From assembly GCA_001579985.1 (NCBI GenBank), contig LRSR01013115.1, positions 1 to 43,227 on the forward strand: a stretch of 43,227 nt of DNA, read 5' to 3'. How positions within the stretch are numbered: the first letter of the stretch is position 1; the number at the start of each line of letters is the position of its first letter. The position numbers were made by a program, and so were the translations under genes. This stretch comes from Hypsibius dujardini. Taxonomy: Eukaryota; Tardigrada; Eutardigrada; Parachela; Hypsibiidae. This document shows, piece after piece, positions 1 to 10,788 of the stretch. The notes below the pieces were generated by a model. It was not told where the DNA came from and made no database searches. It was given only the letters and a program-made list of their open reading frames with translations.

Positions 1-420
1 TTACAGTTTATAGAAGGAAAATGTCTTCAAAGAAAAGGTATTCCGTACCCGTCATTTCCGAAGGCAAAAAGTATGTAAGATGCTCCCTCTCTCACTGGAG
101 TGAACTGGAGACAAGTATTTGCTTCCATTTTTTGGAGCGAATCCCTGATGAAACTTTGCTGTTCCCTTGCTGTTTACATAGTCAAAAACGCGTATTAATT
201 TCATGCCCAAGTTTTCAATAATTTCAAATGACAGACTCACTGAAGTGATCCACTGCAAAATCGAATGGCACAATTCCTTGATCCCAGGGCCTTCCATCGG
301 TTGCATATTTTTCGTCATTGGGATTGACCTGTAGACTCCGATGAAGAAATGGACGACATGTTTCAGTTCAGAGCGACCGTCTTGCAGATTTGTCGCAGCT
401 AAGATAAAGCTCTGCCGTAC

Positions 421-1449
421 CATAGTGTCTGAAGGTGGCCCAGTTGGAATTCTGATATCTCCCTCGAATATATTGGGTCTGTTTGACATACTTTTTTTCA
501 GGCGTGAATAATCATACACGTCAGTATCGATCAAGTTTGTCCAATCTGAAATTATAACTGCTTGAAAAAACTGTAAATGCTAATCGATAAGCGCTCCTTT
601 CTTACTTTTCTCAGTCAAATGAAAACCATTAGTACCACGAGGATCTCGCTAAGCTCTTCGCACAAACAAAGAATGAGCCACTTCTCGCGAAGGAAAGGAT
701 ACTTTTCAGTAACTAAGGACATTAGCGTCAATTTAACCGATGAGGTTTAACTTACGGCAACAACAACGTAGCGGTTCCAAAATGAAATCGCTGAAAAATT
801 GGTAATTATCTGTAAATCAGCGTAGCTCAACGTCAATCAATGCAAAATGTATTGAGATCTTTTAAAATAGCGAATCATTACTGCAAAATCTAAACAGAAC
901 TGTGATCACAACTTTTACAACACAAAATCGGTACTTGTACGTACACATCACATTCTACACCAAATAAATTTTGGAAATGCTATTTTACTTCCAGCCACCC
1001 ACATAACCCGGGGGACAATATCACGACGATATTACCGGGATTTATAAGAATTTCTTGAAACCTCTATCTATAATCATAATTACATACGCGCTAGTATTTT
1101 CTACTATTCAACAGCGACAACTAGAACCTTGCGAAAAAGATATCTTTTCAAAATCAGACTTGAAATACAGTACACTTCAGAGTATCGAGTAAACCTAAAG
1201 TTCTGGAAAAAAAACGTAAACCAGAACTAGTCCCAAATGTAATAGGTACTGCAAGTTTGCGGAACTCGGAAGATATAATAAGACTGCCTTATTAGTAGTG
1301 AAAGCCAGAAAACCAATTATTGTTTTCGGCGTCTCACCTGGGCTATACGGAAAATCCTTCATAGAAGATGGGTTGTCGGCACTTATTAAAGGAGCAAGAC
1401 TCATCAGAAGGCATAGAACCGGCGCAAAGCGTCGCCAAAGTTGCTGCAT
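421..1449 (-). CDS. Astacin-family metalloprotease, 5' end only (signal peptide and propeptide)
   Basis: Two exons are visible, 1449-1338 and 545-421, joined by a phase-1 intron (donor gtgaga, acceptor ttcag). Exon 1 starts MQQLWRRFAPVLCLLMSLA, a good secretion signal. Exon 2 begins DWTNLIDTDVYDYS and holds FEGDI, the propeptide F-x-G-D motif whose aspartate caps the zinc in latent astacins. It matches exon 2 of the astacin at 23162 (DWRKM...VYDYS...LFEGDI) in sequence, entry phase and exit phase (0, donor gtacgg after SDTM). No exon of the catalytic domain is recognisable in bases 1-420, so the protease domain should lie left of the window or be lost. The frame of exon 2 stays open past the donor to base 52, which is probably intron read-through. 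Confidence 0.72.
546..1337 (-). other. Intron of the left-edge astacin gene
   Basis: This 792-bp stretch separates the signal-peptide exon from the propeptide exon. It is AT-rich and I see no second gene or clear repeat in it. Confidence 0.55.
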
Positions 1450-2547
1450 CGTCAGAAATGAAAACAAGACTGTTATAATATTGAGGCCATAAAAAACAAT
1501 ACGAATGACATATTCTCCTCTTACCGTTACGTTAGCACGCATTTTCTCAGCAGAACCTTGAAAATTTTTTTGACGAGTGGAGTGCTTGGATTTTATGGAC
1601 TGTCGGCCAAAAGAAAGTTGAAATTCCTTCCGCTTGAAATTCGATGAAAGGCTTAATTGACTATCATCACGAAAAGGGATTTCTACAGCGTGAAAGCGAG
1701 AAAATCAAAATTGTTCAACTGCGTTTTCCATTGGAAAAGATTGTGGTGCAAACCGGTCTTTTTAGGTTGCCGGCTTTGTCTGCAGGTGTTGAAGTGAGCT
1801 AGCTGATACATCACTGTGGAGCAAAAATGTTATGAACACAGGTTACCACAGATTTTCAGACGATTTTCCAGATCCGTCGCAGTTAAAAATCTGGACTCCC
1901 GACGGAGTTTTATTCGCGCAAACACACTGTTGCTGTAAACTGTCTGCATGCAGATACAGTCAAAGACACTGGAATGCGTGGAATAATTTCTTGTCCATTA
2001 CGAACTGTTTAATCTTCGAAATTGAAGTTTTGCAAGATTTCAGCGTGCTCAGAAACCGGGTTTCAAAGATAAACTTCTCAGATTCTACCACTGCAGTTGA
2101 CAGCGACCTAGAACTAGAACTCGGCCTATCGGCAAACCTGTTTTCTTCCCACGCGTTTATCCGCTTTTTCCGACGTTCAGTTTCCCATTACTCTAAACAG
2201 AAGTTGTGCAAGTACTAATGTACTTAAAGTTCTAACGAGCGCTCAGCTTAGGAAAATGAGAACTGGCGTGGAACTTGCTGGTAGAAAGAAGTACGTGCAC
2301 CGGACTATTAACGTTTTATCACGCAGCAAAGTCAAGTTAAATCGGCTCAAAAAGTTTCTAAAAATCGCTTACGGACGCTGAAGATCGTCAAACAATTCCG
2401 GAATGACTTACATGCCAGCTAGGAAAAATGTCGCTGGTTAAAAATCTGGTTATCAAACAAACAAAATCATGCAAACAGTCCAACGTGAACCACCACTATC
2501 CCAGGCACGGTACCACAATAGAAGGTTTAATCGTCTGCAGGGCTATT
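1450..2547. other. No gene recognised
   Basis: Presumed upstream region of the left-edge astacin. A 128-codon open frame on the plus strand (1832-2218) shows no family motif, signal peptide or flanking splice pattern that I trust, so it is not called. Confidence 0.4.
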
Positions 2548-2826
2548 TCATCTCTGGTAACTCAAGAAATATAATCCTGAAGGACTGTCAAAGTTGTGGT
2601 GCTTGTCGTTCTTAATGATCACGTTGTCTGTCGTAGAATGAAAGTGGGAGTATCCCCATGATCTGTGGGATCCATGGAGTACCGCTCCGTCGGCTCCCTT
2701 AGCACTTAAGGCGGCTTTCTGTGCTGCTCTTTGAGAATTGAATTGCAGGTTGTAGATCGTTCGTAAATCGCTCGGTCCAACACCGCACCGGTCAAACACG
2801 TTAGCATTTAGTCGTCGCCCTTCTTG
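2548..2826 (-). CDS. Possible terminal exon of an unrecognised protein
   Basis: On the minus strand an open frame follows a plausible acceptor (ttccggccag) at 2827 and runs 92 codons to a TGA at 2548. The reading has coding-like composition: FDRCGVGPSDLRTIYNL near the start and HGSHRSWGYSHFHSTTDN in the middle, and it ends GLYFLSYQR. I do not recognise a family. The sequence immediately upstream on this strand is the tetranucleotide repeat at 2850-3240, which would then lie in the preceding intron. No upstream exon was identified, so this could also be a chance open frame. Confidence 0.38.
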   Translation of the reverse strand, partial: QEGRRLNANVFDRCGVGPSDLRTIYNLQFNSQRAAQKAALSAKGADGAVLHGSHRSWGYSHFHSTTDNVIIKNDKHHNFDSPSGLYFLSYQR

Positions 2827-2849
2827 CTGGCCGGAAGAAGGCGTTGTAG

Positions 2850-3240
2850 CCTGTCTGTGTGTGTGTGTGTGTGTGTGTCTGTCTGTCTGTCTGTCTTTCT
2901 GTACCTGCCTGTCTGTCCTTCTGTTGTTCTGTTTGCTTGTTTGTATGTCTGCTTATTCGTCTGCATGAATGTCTGTGTATCTGTTTGTCTCTCTGTATGC
3001 TTGGCCGGCACTTCATCATCTTTTCCTTCTGTTTGCAGTATTTCTGGTTGTCTGTCTATCTGTTATCTGTCTGTCTATCGGTTTGTAGGTCTGTTTGTCT
3101 GCCTGTCTAACCCTCTTTCCGTCCCTCTGTATTTCAGTTTATCTGTCTTTCTGTCTGTCCGTCAGCCCGTCTGCCTGTATGTCTCTCTTTACGTTTGCTT
3201 TTTTCTACCTGATTGTTTGTCTTCCTGGGTACTCGTTGCA
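2850..3240. repeat. Degenerate (GT)n / (CTGT)n microsatellite tract
   Basis: A run of gt dinucleotides at about 2858-2878 passes into an interrupted ctgt tetranucleotide array (ctgtctgtctgtct and variants) that decays up to about 3240. The open frames on both strands here, with Cys-Val or Thr-Asp-Arg-Gln repeats, are by-products of the repeat and not genes. Confidence 0.9.
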
Positions 3241-3633
3241 TTTTTCGGTTAATTTAGTCATTATTCCGTCTCTACGTTTCTGTCTCTGGAGCTCCGACAG
3301 GCTGCTGCGGGACTAACGTCAATTCCAATTTTCCAACTGACAGACACCCCGGAGGTTGTTCTATCGTCGCCTTGCAGACGATCCCTAGTAAATTTATCTC
3401 TGTGATCAGTTTGTGCGTTTCTACTGTCCTATTTCCCGTTATTCTGCAAAGTTGTTTTTGATGAGTCAACCGAATGGTGCGGATAGAATATCCAAGTAAG
3501 AGCTGAACGTAGTGTCTACTGTCTGTATTCTACTGCAGGTAAATCTAGCGACCAATGTTGTCTGGTTATTGATATGCGTCTCCAATTATCGGGCGTATAG
3601 TAACAAAAAAGCACGTGACACCATGTTGGTCTT

Positions 3634-4197
3634 TCACTTTGAATCAACACAATCTTGCTTGACGCACCGGTCTGCAAACTTGCATCGTAGATCAGCGAAA
3701 TTGGCGCTTGTTGGGTGTCTGGGGAAAACGCAATTAAAGTCTTCGCTTGTGTAGTAGTAGCAGTACGCGGTGAAATCAGCATTGGGGAATTTTTTCATGG
3801 CACGCAGCACATTCTCTGAGAATAGAAACCCTTCAATTTTTAGCAGTAAGGCGTATAACTGTATAACTAATCAATTACCGATACTGTCTGCCATTTTGTG
3901 TGGCATTGCACTTTTCGAAATTTCGTGGAGTTCGTATCGGCAATTATCCGAGCTCGGACAAACACGCTCGAACCGGTTGCACGTGACGTTCTCCGTCGAA
4001 TCCATAATAATCATGCAGTAGTTGGTCACCTGACGATCTATAGCAAGATTGTTGTGTTAGTGAAAACAGATTAAACTGGCAAAGTATGATTTCAGGTTTT
4101 GCGTACCCGTGTCTTGACAACCGCTGGTGGAATTTGTGACGCCACTGACTGCTTTCGCCGTCAAGTTTCCTTTATATCCTTGGACAAGTAACACATT
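3634..4197 (-). CDS. Cysteine-rich secreted-type protein, family member 1 (5' end not found)
   Basis: Three exons agree in phase: 4197-4107 (phase 1 out, donor gtacgc), 4037-3879 (phase 1 out, donor gtaatt) and 3815-3634, ending in TGA. They give 143 residues. Exon a is Ser/Thr/Asn-rich (VTNSTSGCQDT). Exon b carries NYCMIIMDSTENVTC and RVCPSSDNC. The last exon carries CYYYTSEDFNC, then RCKFADRCVKQDC close to the end. The C-x-[FYI]-[FYI]-x5-7-C element, present once per half, is shared with the genes at 5249 and 18363. Exon order (a Ser/Thr linker, then two cysteine modules split by a phase-1 intron) is also the same. The signal-peptide exon should lie upstream (above 4197) but I could not place it. 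Function unknown; the pattern fits an extracellular disulfide-rich protein. Confidence 0.66.
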
Positions 4198-5248
4198 CTG
4201 TTAGCATTCTGTATCTGATCAATGAATCAACATCTCTTGAAGGTTTAGGGAGGTAAACCTCAGAAATTTAAAAGTTCGTTCTTAATGTTCCTATATAATG
4301 TTTTGATTTTGAAGCTTGTACGGGGGGCGGAGAGATATTATGAAAAATTTAATAGAGAACTTCTCTAATTTTAAACTTTAAATTTCCAATGAATTTCGAA
4401 ATGCATTTCTCGTACACCGGCTACTCATTTGCGTGAAACATCGAAAATTCATTTTGAATTGAGTGCGGGAACTCGAAGTTTCGAACGGTAATACCCAGTA
4501 TGAAAACTGCGAACTTTTGAATTTTTCTTTTAAGAAAAGTTTCCTTGTCGCCTATTGCGTTCTAGAACTACAAACAGCCGAGTATTCCTAGCGCTCAATT
4601 TCTCCGCAAACGGAAGAAAAACAAAACTGTGATCTCTTGAAGCTATTTTATTTTAATTTGCGTATTAGAGACAGTTGTGGTGGCCATTTGAAAAACCAAA
4701 AATAACTCGTCATAGCTGAATTACATGCTACTCAATCCCTAAAATGATTATTTTCACGTAGCGGTCTTATCTCAAATTGTGTGCTCTATTATTCGAGGAA
4801 AATCATAAGACTCTTCAGTGCCCTTGGAGTTTGCAGTGTAAAAATTTGAATTCAGCACAACAATGGTTGATACTCCTGTAGCAAACTAACATTTCGTGTT
4901 GAAGATTAAAAAAATAATTTCGGTCCAGAGATCCGGTCATGGAGATTCTCTCCTCTATGTGTGTAATTGGGTGCAATAAGGTAAGCGTGACAGGTGACTT
5001 CAAAAACTAATGAGGGAAGCTGGTGCAGTGCTTGACGTCCGTGCGTCATTTCTTCACGGTTTGACAATTTCTCTTCGGACTGGCACTTCTCCGACGATCA
5101 GTTGATAACCGATTTGACTCGACCAGCATATTCCGTCAAAAACTATATTACGCCTCACGACTAAAAATTTTACGGTAATTTCACGACCAAATAAGGTTAG
5201 GTTTGAATTTGCCCTATAAAACATTGACGCTATCCCTATAGTGCCGTC
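4198..5248. other. Intergenic, no gene recognised
   Basis: This lies between two minus-strand cysteine-rich genes. It probably contains the missing 5' exon of the gene at 3634-4197. It is AT-rich and no open frame here shows a clear signal peptide or protein motif. Confidence 0.4.
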
Positions 5249-6460
5249 TTAAATGATCCCTTGGTAAGTTGTACCTGTGGTCCACTTGCCCTCGTAGACT
5301 CCTCGCCACGCGTTACCACCGCGACAGCGATTCGGACCGGTAGTACAGTCAGTGATGTCATAGCACTCAAACCACCAAGTCCGGTAGAATGTGCACGTCG
5401 CCAATACTTGAACAGGTGCCCTCTCTCGTATTGGCTTCTTGTCAACGATACCTATACGAAAAACGGCGCATTTATAAAAAAACAATCAAGTCAATAATCA
5501 GGTCTCGCATCGAACCGATTTGTATTTGTAATGAATTAGTGAGACTGATACTTGATTCCAAAAATAGTTACCAAAATGTTCTTCTCAAACAAATGATGAA
5601 ACAGCGCTTTGCCTACCGTCAGACTGCCGCCACCACAGACTGTTTGTGTCCACATTAGTGGAGCAGTTTTTGGTTTGATAAAAAAAATTCTCATTGTCAG
5701 GAAATGTTTTCATGACAGGATCCGCCGTTACGTCACCATCGCATTCCGTCTGACACGTAAAGCTCCCGTTGCTGTAGTATATGCAGTCACTGACAATCAT
5801 TGTACTCTCATCGGTGGTCGTGTCTGTCACAGTAAAAGAGCACAGCAATAAAGCGTCTAAAAGAGAAAGTGATCTTAATTTGTTTTCCACTTACCGGTTG
5901 TTAATGGTTGGGACGATTGCTGCCCGTCCGTACTTCGTGGAACGAAAGTGTGGAGCACTTGTGGTTTTGCGGTGCTAGATTCTAGAAGGCAGTTTTACGA
6001 AATCCAAAGTTGCGTTTGTGGATAAGAGGGAGGCCTACCGATTGTATTTGGAAATAACAAGGCGAGTATCCTAGTCGAATCTGCTTGCATGTCACTGACG
6101 TTAGTTGCGAGACCTGCGTTAAAATCGCTCTACAAAAATGTACTGAATAAGTGTCAGAACAAATAGGACTAGTTCCTCATGCAATTTACCAGAACGTCAA
6201 CTGTGGCAGATCCCCTAGGATTCCACGGTCCGTACCGAATGTTCGAGGCCTTTACGTCGCCACGGAAAACCCATGTCTTGTCACCGGTACGGATGAACGT
6301 TGTTGTAGAAACTTTAAAAAAGAGGTTCGGGATTACACGTACGCGTATACTATTTAGAGAATGAAATTGAGAATGACTTACCATGATCATTAGGTCTTGC
6401 TAATGCACAATGAGAAGCGACCAGTAAGATTAACACTACGAAAACATTCATTCTAATCAT
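5249..6460 (-). CDS. Cysteine-rich secreted protein, family member 2
   Basis: Exon 1 (6460-6382) starts MIRMNVFVVLILLVASHC, a clear signal peptide, and ends ARPNDH with donor gtaagt in phase 1. Exon 2 (6311-6190) reads VSTTTFIRTGDKTWVF. A short exon near 6113-6039 carries TCKQIRLGYSPC. Exon 4 (5823-5617) has SDCIYYSNGSFTCQTEC and ends WWRQSDG. Exon 5 (5451-5249) has ATCTFYRTWWFECY and DCTTGPNRC and stops after TTYQGII. The two C-x-[FYI]-[FYI]-x5-7-C modules, the W-R-x-[ST]-D-G junction and the phase-1 intron between them match the gene at 18363 throughout. The joins between about 5824 and 6050 are not resolved: several short introns are possible and none gave perfect phase. I estimate about 230 residues, secreted, role unknown. 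Confidence 0.74.
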
Positions 6461-8657
6461 CTTCTCCGGATCAGAAGGATAACGTATAACGTATAAAATT
6501 GCATATGCTACTAGGCGCAATTAAAAATCTTTTTAATCCACAGCAGAAAAAAAAACAATTGCAGAAAATGTTGACGTCTGAAATTAATTTCTAACCGAAA
6601 CGACTCCCCAATATTTCATAACGCAACCGGTTAAGGGCAGAATAATATTTCCAACGAAGTACAAAAGTAATGTACGTAGCAGGAAAAACCGGTTATACAA
6701 AGGAATAATCGTGATAAGTTCACGAGTTTTTTTATTTAGCCGGTAGCTGTTCATTTGGATTAGGAATGAAAAAAAAAGATTTTTTACGTTTCTGGGATGA
6801 CGATTGCTATTATTTTTCAGTGCCATGATTTTGTAGTGGATCCGTCAGAAACAGAAGCGTGCCGAGCTCCGGCCGAAAGGAGGAGCAACTGCCTTGATTA
6901 GGTTTTTAAAAAATTGCCCTCCGGGAAACAAATATTGCCCCAGGGCAAATTCGTAAATCGGCCAAAAAATTTTCCGGGAATGTTTTTGCTAAAATTTTAC
7001 GTTTAACGGCTGAGCTGCGGCTACGCGTGCTCTGGAACAGTTTATTTGAGTATGAAAATGAATCATAGTATTTATTATTTGGAAAATTTAGTTTGTTTAC
7101 TGCAGATTTGATACTAGAAGGTAAATATTGCTTTCGTACACCTAAGTTTGTTTTATGTAAAAACTAAGGAATTAAGTTGTGAAACAGTTCACAACCCTTT
7201 CTTATAATATATTCAACTTTTCGAGACAAAAAATCCAGGATGTGACAACATGTAAATCAGGAGTTGTATGCATACTAGCGATTGTGCCGATCGCAGAAAA
7301 TTTCTATGGACGTTGTGGCTCAGAAAATTGTTTCACCACTCTAGTTTAATTCGTGGGTCAAGCAATATGCACCCTTTATTTTGAGAATTACTTCGAAAGA
7401 CAACTTCTGCAAAAGAATGCAAAAGATTCTTTGCAAACTTCGCGTGTGATACTGTGCAGGCGTAGTTTGAACGGAGAGCCTTCCAAGTAACTATGGAAAT
7501 ACGACGACCATTACACAAAAATACATAATGAGAATCACAGTTTCCCTGAAAATTATGGAAGCATAATTGTGTGTGAAAAGTAATGAAACTCATGTTGTCA
7601 ACCACGAAACGTACTGTTTCGTTTAGCCCAATCTTGAAGAAAAGGAACTTCACCAACAAACTTACTGCACTGTAGTTTGATTACGTCGAGGAATGCAACG
7701 TCCACTGCTATGAAAACCAGTCAGTTATCAAAAAACAAGTTATACACTGGTTCTTCAATTTTGATTTTTAACATCGCAGGTAGGCTCTGATTCGGCATCA
7801 AGCATTATTGTTCTCTGACTATCGAATACCCACTTGATTGAGTGACTCATGGTCTGTAGCTTTCATGATTTACCGAAAGACTGCGATGTGAAGTGAAAAA
7901 TTTGACAATTTAACATGTACCATGCATACGGTCACAAAATATCAGTCTGGCAATATCCTTCAAGTGTTTCTAAATCGAAATGTGGTCTTCCGCCGGTGAA
8001 TTTTCATAAAGCAATATTCTGCGAGAATTTTGTGTGTTTCGATAAACCGATCGTTTATCAACCAATTTGATAAACCAGTTTAGCAACAGTGCTCTATGTT
8101 GCTCGATGTTTCCTTTGATTGTCGCAGGTGCCTGGTTCAAATGAAACGTGTAAGTGTCGTTTGAACAAAATTTAGAAACTACACGAAGAAGTGTTTAATT
8201 TCAGGGCTTACGTGATAACTGACTTTTAGGAACATTTTGCTCCGATTAACTGCTTCCAAAAAATCGGAAAAGTCCTATAGAATTGCATTCTTTCTAGTAT
8301 GTTGAGTCTTGCCTCGTTACAAAACACAAACAACTGCAGTTCTCAGACAGGGGGGGGGGTGAGCGGAGAACAAGTTTGAATCTGTTTTTGCGTGCTACGT
8401 GCAACGCTGCGTAGAGAATCTGTGCGGTAGGAATTTCTAAAGGCAATTCGTAGTTTTTTCGAAATTTCTCCACGCTTGAAGCGACGGAAAATTGTTTTCT
8501 CCTTCTCATGGCATGGCTAGCTCGTCGCCAGTAATTTCGATCAGTTTTTCAGTTACATATTCGTTTTCCATGAACACTCTATAATGCGGTTGTTATAGAT
8601 GTTAAACTCGCTGAACTTTGATGAATGTCCTCGCAAATCTGCTGTTGACTGAATTAA
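6461..8657. other. Intergenic, no gene recognised
   Basis: About 2.2 kb of AT-rich sequence. The longest open frames (6584-6826 and 7333-7659, minus) have no recognisable motif. A poly-G run lies near 8350. The right boundary is a TTAA-flanked element. Confidence 0.45.
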
Positions 8658-9231
8658 CCCTCTGAGTGGCAGTCAGCTTACACTGACTTAATTCTTCCTT
8701 CAAACTTGATTTGCTCATCGAGCATTTGGACTTTTTTGATACGGTTTTTTGCTTTGATCCTCCAACAGAACCGTAAAATATAAAGTAAAAACAAATTTTG
8801 AAAAAACCTTTTGGAAGTGGTAAGAACTCATTCAGCCAAACTTAGCTTAAACTTAAATGGCATGTATACTAACTTGCGGTGTCTGCTGAATTTTGTTTTC
8901 CGGACTTCGAAAATAAAAAGGGTTCTAGCCAACGACCATACCAATAAAATTCAGCTGAAAATGAAATAAACAAGCAATCGCGAGCGGAATGAAGAAATTG
9001 AACTCACTAGGAAAATGTTTTGATTCCCTATTGGCAAAGTGTCAGCTGTTGTCAGGTTATTGCATGGAGGCGCAACAGCGCCGCCTGGCAGTACGGCACA
9101 AACCGGGCAGGAAAAGTGCCAAATGAATCCTACTCATATCAACCATTCAAATTAGGTACTTTCCCTATTTAAGCCAACTTTGGCTGACTCAGTACTACCC
9201 GTATATCCCAAACCACCCGGCACTCAGAGGG
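8658..9231. mobile_element. piggyBac-like non-autonomous element (MITE), TTAA-flanked
   Basis: The element begins CCCTCTGAGTGGC directly after TTAA (8654-8657). It ends with the inverted copy GCACTCAGAGGG directly before TTAA (9232-9235), giving 11-12 bp terminal inverted repeats around 574 bp. TTAA duplication and a CCCT terminus are hallmarks of the piggyBac superfamily. Subterminal repeats (agtcag/ctgact at the left end, agccaactttggct at the right) are also present. No transposase is encoded, so it would need a partner in trans. It abuts the stop codon of the astacin-LysM gene. Confidence 0.78.
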
Positions 9232-10788
9232 TTAAACAACACACAGTTTTTCACCCACAACAAGAGAATCAAAATTCGCTTTTCCGGGATTCAGACGTTG
9301 CAAATCTGCCATGGACACTTCCAGCTCTTTCATCAGGAAATCCACAGTATTCCCTTTGCTAATGACGTGGAATACTTGGCAGTCGACCGTTATAGGGTTC
9401 GTCGTTGTAGTCGTTGTGGTCGTGGTCGTTGAGCCACCCAGAATGAACCCTTCTGCCGGACATTTGTACATGATCTTTAACTTTGCCACGTCGATGGGGC
9501 TGAGACCGCGACGTTGCCCGAGAGTGTAGTTGCTGTACTGAGGCTTGGGACGGATCGCGTACAGGTCTTGATTGGTGGCAAAGTCATACGTGCCGTAGTG
9601 CATAACTGAAGCGAAATCGTAGGGCTGCCCGAAACCGGTTATTTTGTCGATACTGTAGCTCTGAAACTGGTCGTGATTTGCTGGAGAGAACACATTTATT
9701 ATGCCAAGTCACATAGGGATAGTACAACCTTGCGTAATGAAAACGAAAAATACTGTACATTTTTTTATGTTGTCCCAATTTATGTCCAGGTAGTCGTCTC
9801 GGTGGGAGCGGGACTGTTCATGATAGAACCCTTAAACGGAAAATGATACTGAACTATAATTTAAATTTTTTTTTTCAAAGCATTACTACTTTTATGTCAA
9901 ATTACTGCAAAGTTACTAAATAATTCCCATGATAATAAGATAAAGATAAAATGCTAAGCTGGCACTCTTTTGCTTTAGATCGCTCCAGAAAAATTCAGTT
10001 TTTGCGATTTTAACATTTTTGACAATGTTTAATATAGCCCAATTTGTGGGTGATGTACTAAAATTACCATTTCTGTCGATTTTGTTCGCCAAGTACAAAA
10101 AACCCGCTTTTATACCAAAACGTTAAAGCGCGCCTGATTATGATGTTGCCCTCGTACGCATCTTTTTGGTAAATTCAGTTTTATTAGTAAACAAATTATT
10201 TTCTGAATATTACTGTGTTCGCTTCGTAATCAGTCAAAATCAGATCGAGCAAACTTTCTGGTTCCATACCAAGGGAATGCATCAGCTCATGCTGGATGAC
10301 TCCTGCGCTTTCGAGACAGCCTGTTAGAAAAATTCGTTTGGTACCACTTCCATAACCTCGTTTTTTAATGCAGCGGATATCTGTACCTATCCGTGACAAA
10401 CTGACTACTTATGCTCCTCCTATTTTACCGACAAATGAAAAGCAGCTGTAAAAAGATGAACATTTTGTTGTTGCAGATTTTCATGTTGCGACAGACATTT
10501 CTGTGGTTTGAAGCACTTGCCCTGCGTTTGGCTCAATTTGAAGGTAATCTTTCTCGTTAGTTCGTGGCACAAATTGTATGCAAGGAACTTTGCTGCTGAA
10601 CTGCTTCATGGCATCCATGATTTTACGACGCATCCTGCCCGCTGCAAGTGATAAATAATGTCATATAAATTAAAAACATAAGCCAGTCGGTGATGTAGCT
10701 TACTGTACTCATTGGACAGGGCGAACGGAACCACCCCATTTGGCCAGCGCATGTTTGGATTGCGAAGAGCGTTGTGCATCGAATCTTT
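9232..10788 (-). CDS. Astacin metalloprotease with C-terminal LysM domain (propeptide exon not found)
   Basis: Five exons in matching phase cover the catalytic domain and tail: 10788-10704, 10641-10521, 10400-10270, 9830-9759 and 9680-9232, 285 residues in all. They read in order MRWPNGVVPFAL (mature N-terminal region), KVPCIQFVPR, VIQHELMHSLG joined to GFYHEQSR (complete zinc motif HExxHxxGxxH), PYDFASVMHYG (Met-turn) and QRRGLSPIDVAKLKIMYKC. A Thr-rich linker leads to a LysM-like domain: CQVFHVISKGNT, then SMADLQRLNPG and VVGEKLCV. The protein should be a secreted zinc endopeptidase carried to chitin- or peptidoglycan-type glycan. Catalytic residues look intact. The usual GCYS cysteine is replaced by LSRIG, with a cysteine a few residues on. 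One intron uses a GC donor (GG|gcaagt, at 10520-10515). The signal peptide and FxGD exon should lie above 10788 but were not found. Confidence 0.87.

Noticed and set aside
2824-3252. Cys/Val-rich open frames on the plus strand and Thr/Asp/Arg-rich frames on the minus strand
   Set aside because: They are translations of the ctgt/gt microsatellite, not genes.
5960-6050. Extra exon between the third and fourth exons of cysteine-rich gene 2 (reading KPQVLHTFVPRSTDG)
   Set aside because: The frame is open, but no donor and acceptor pair gave a consistent phase with a plausible intron length, so it is left unresolved.
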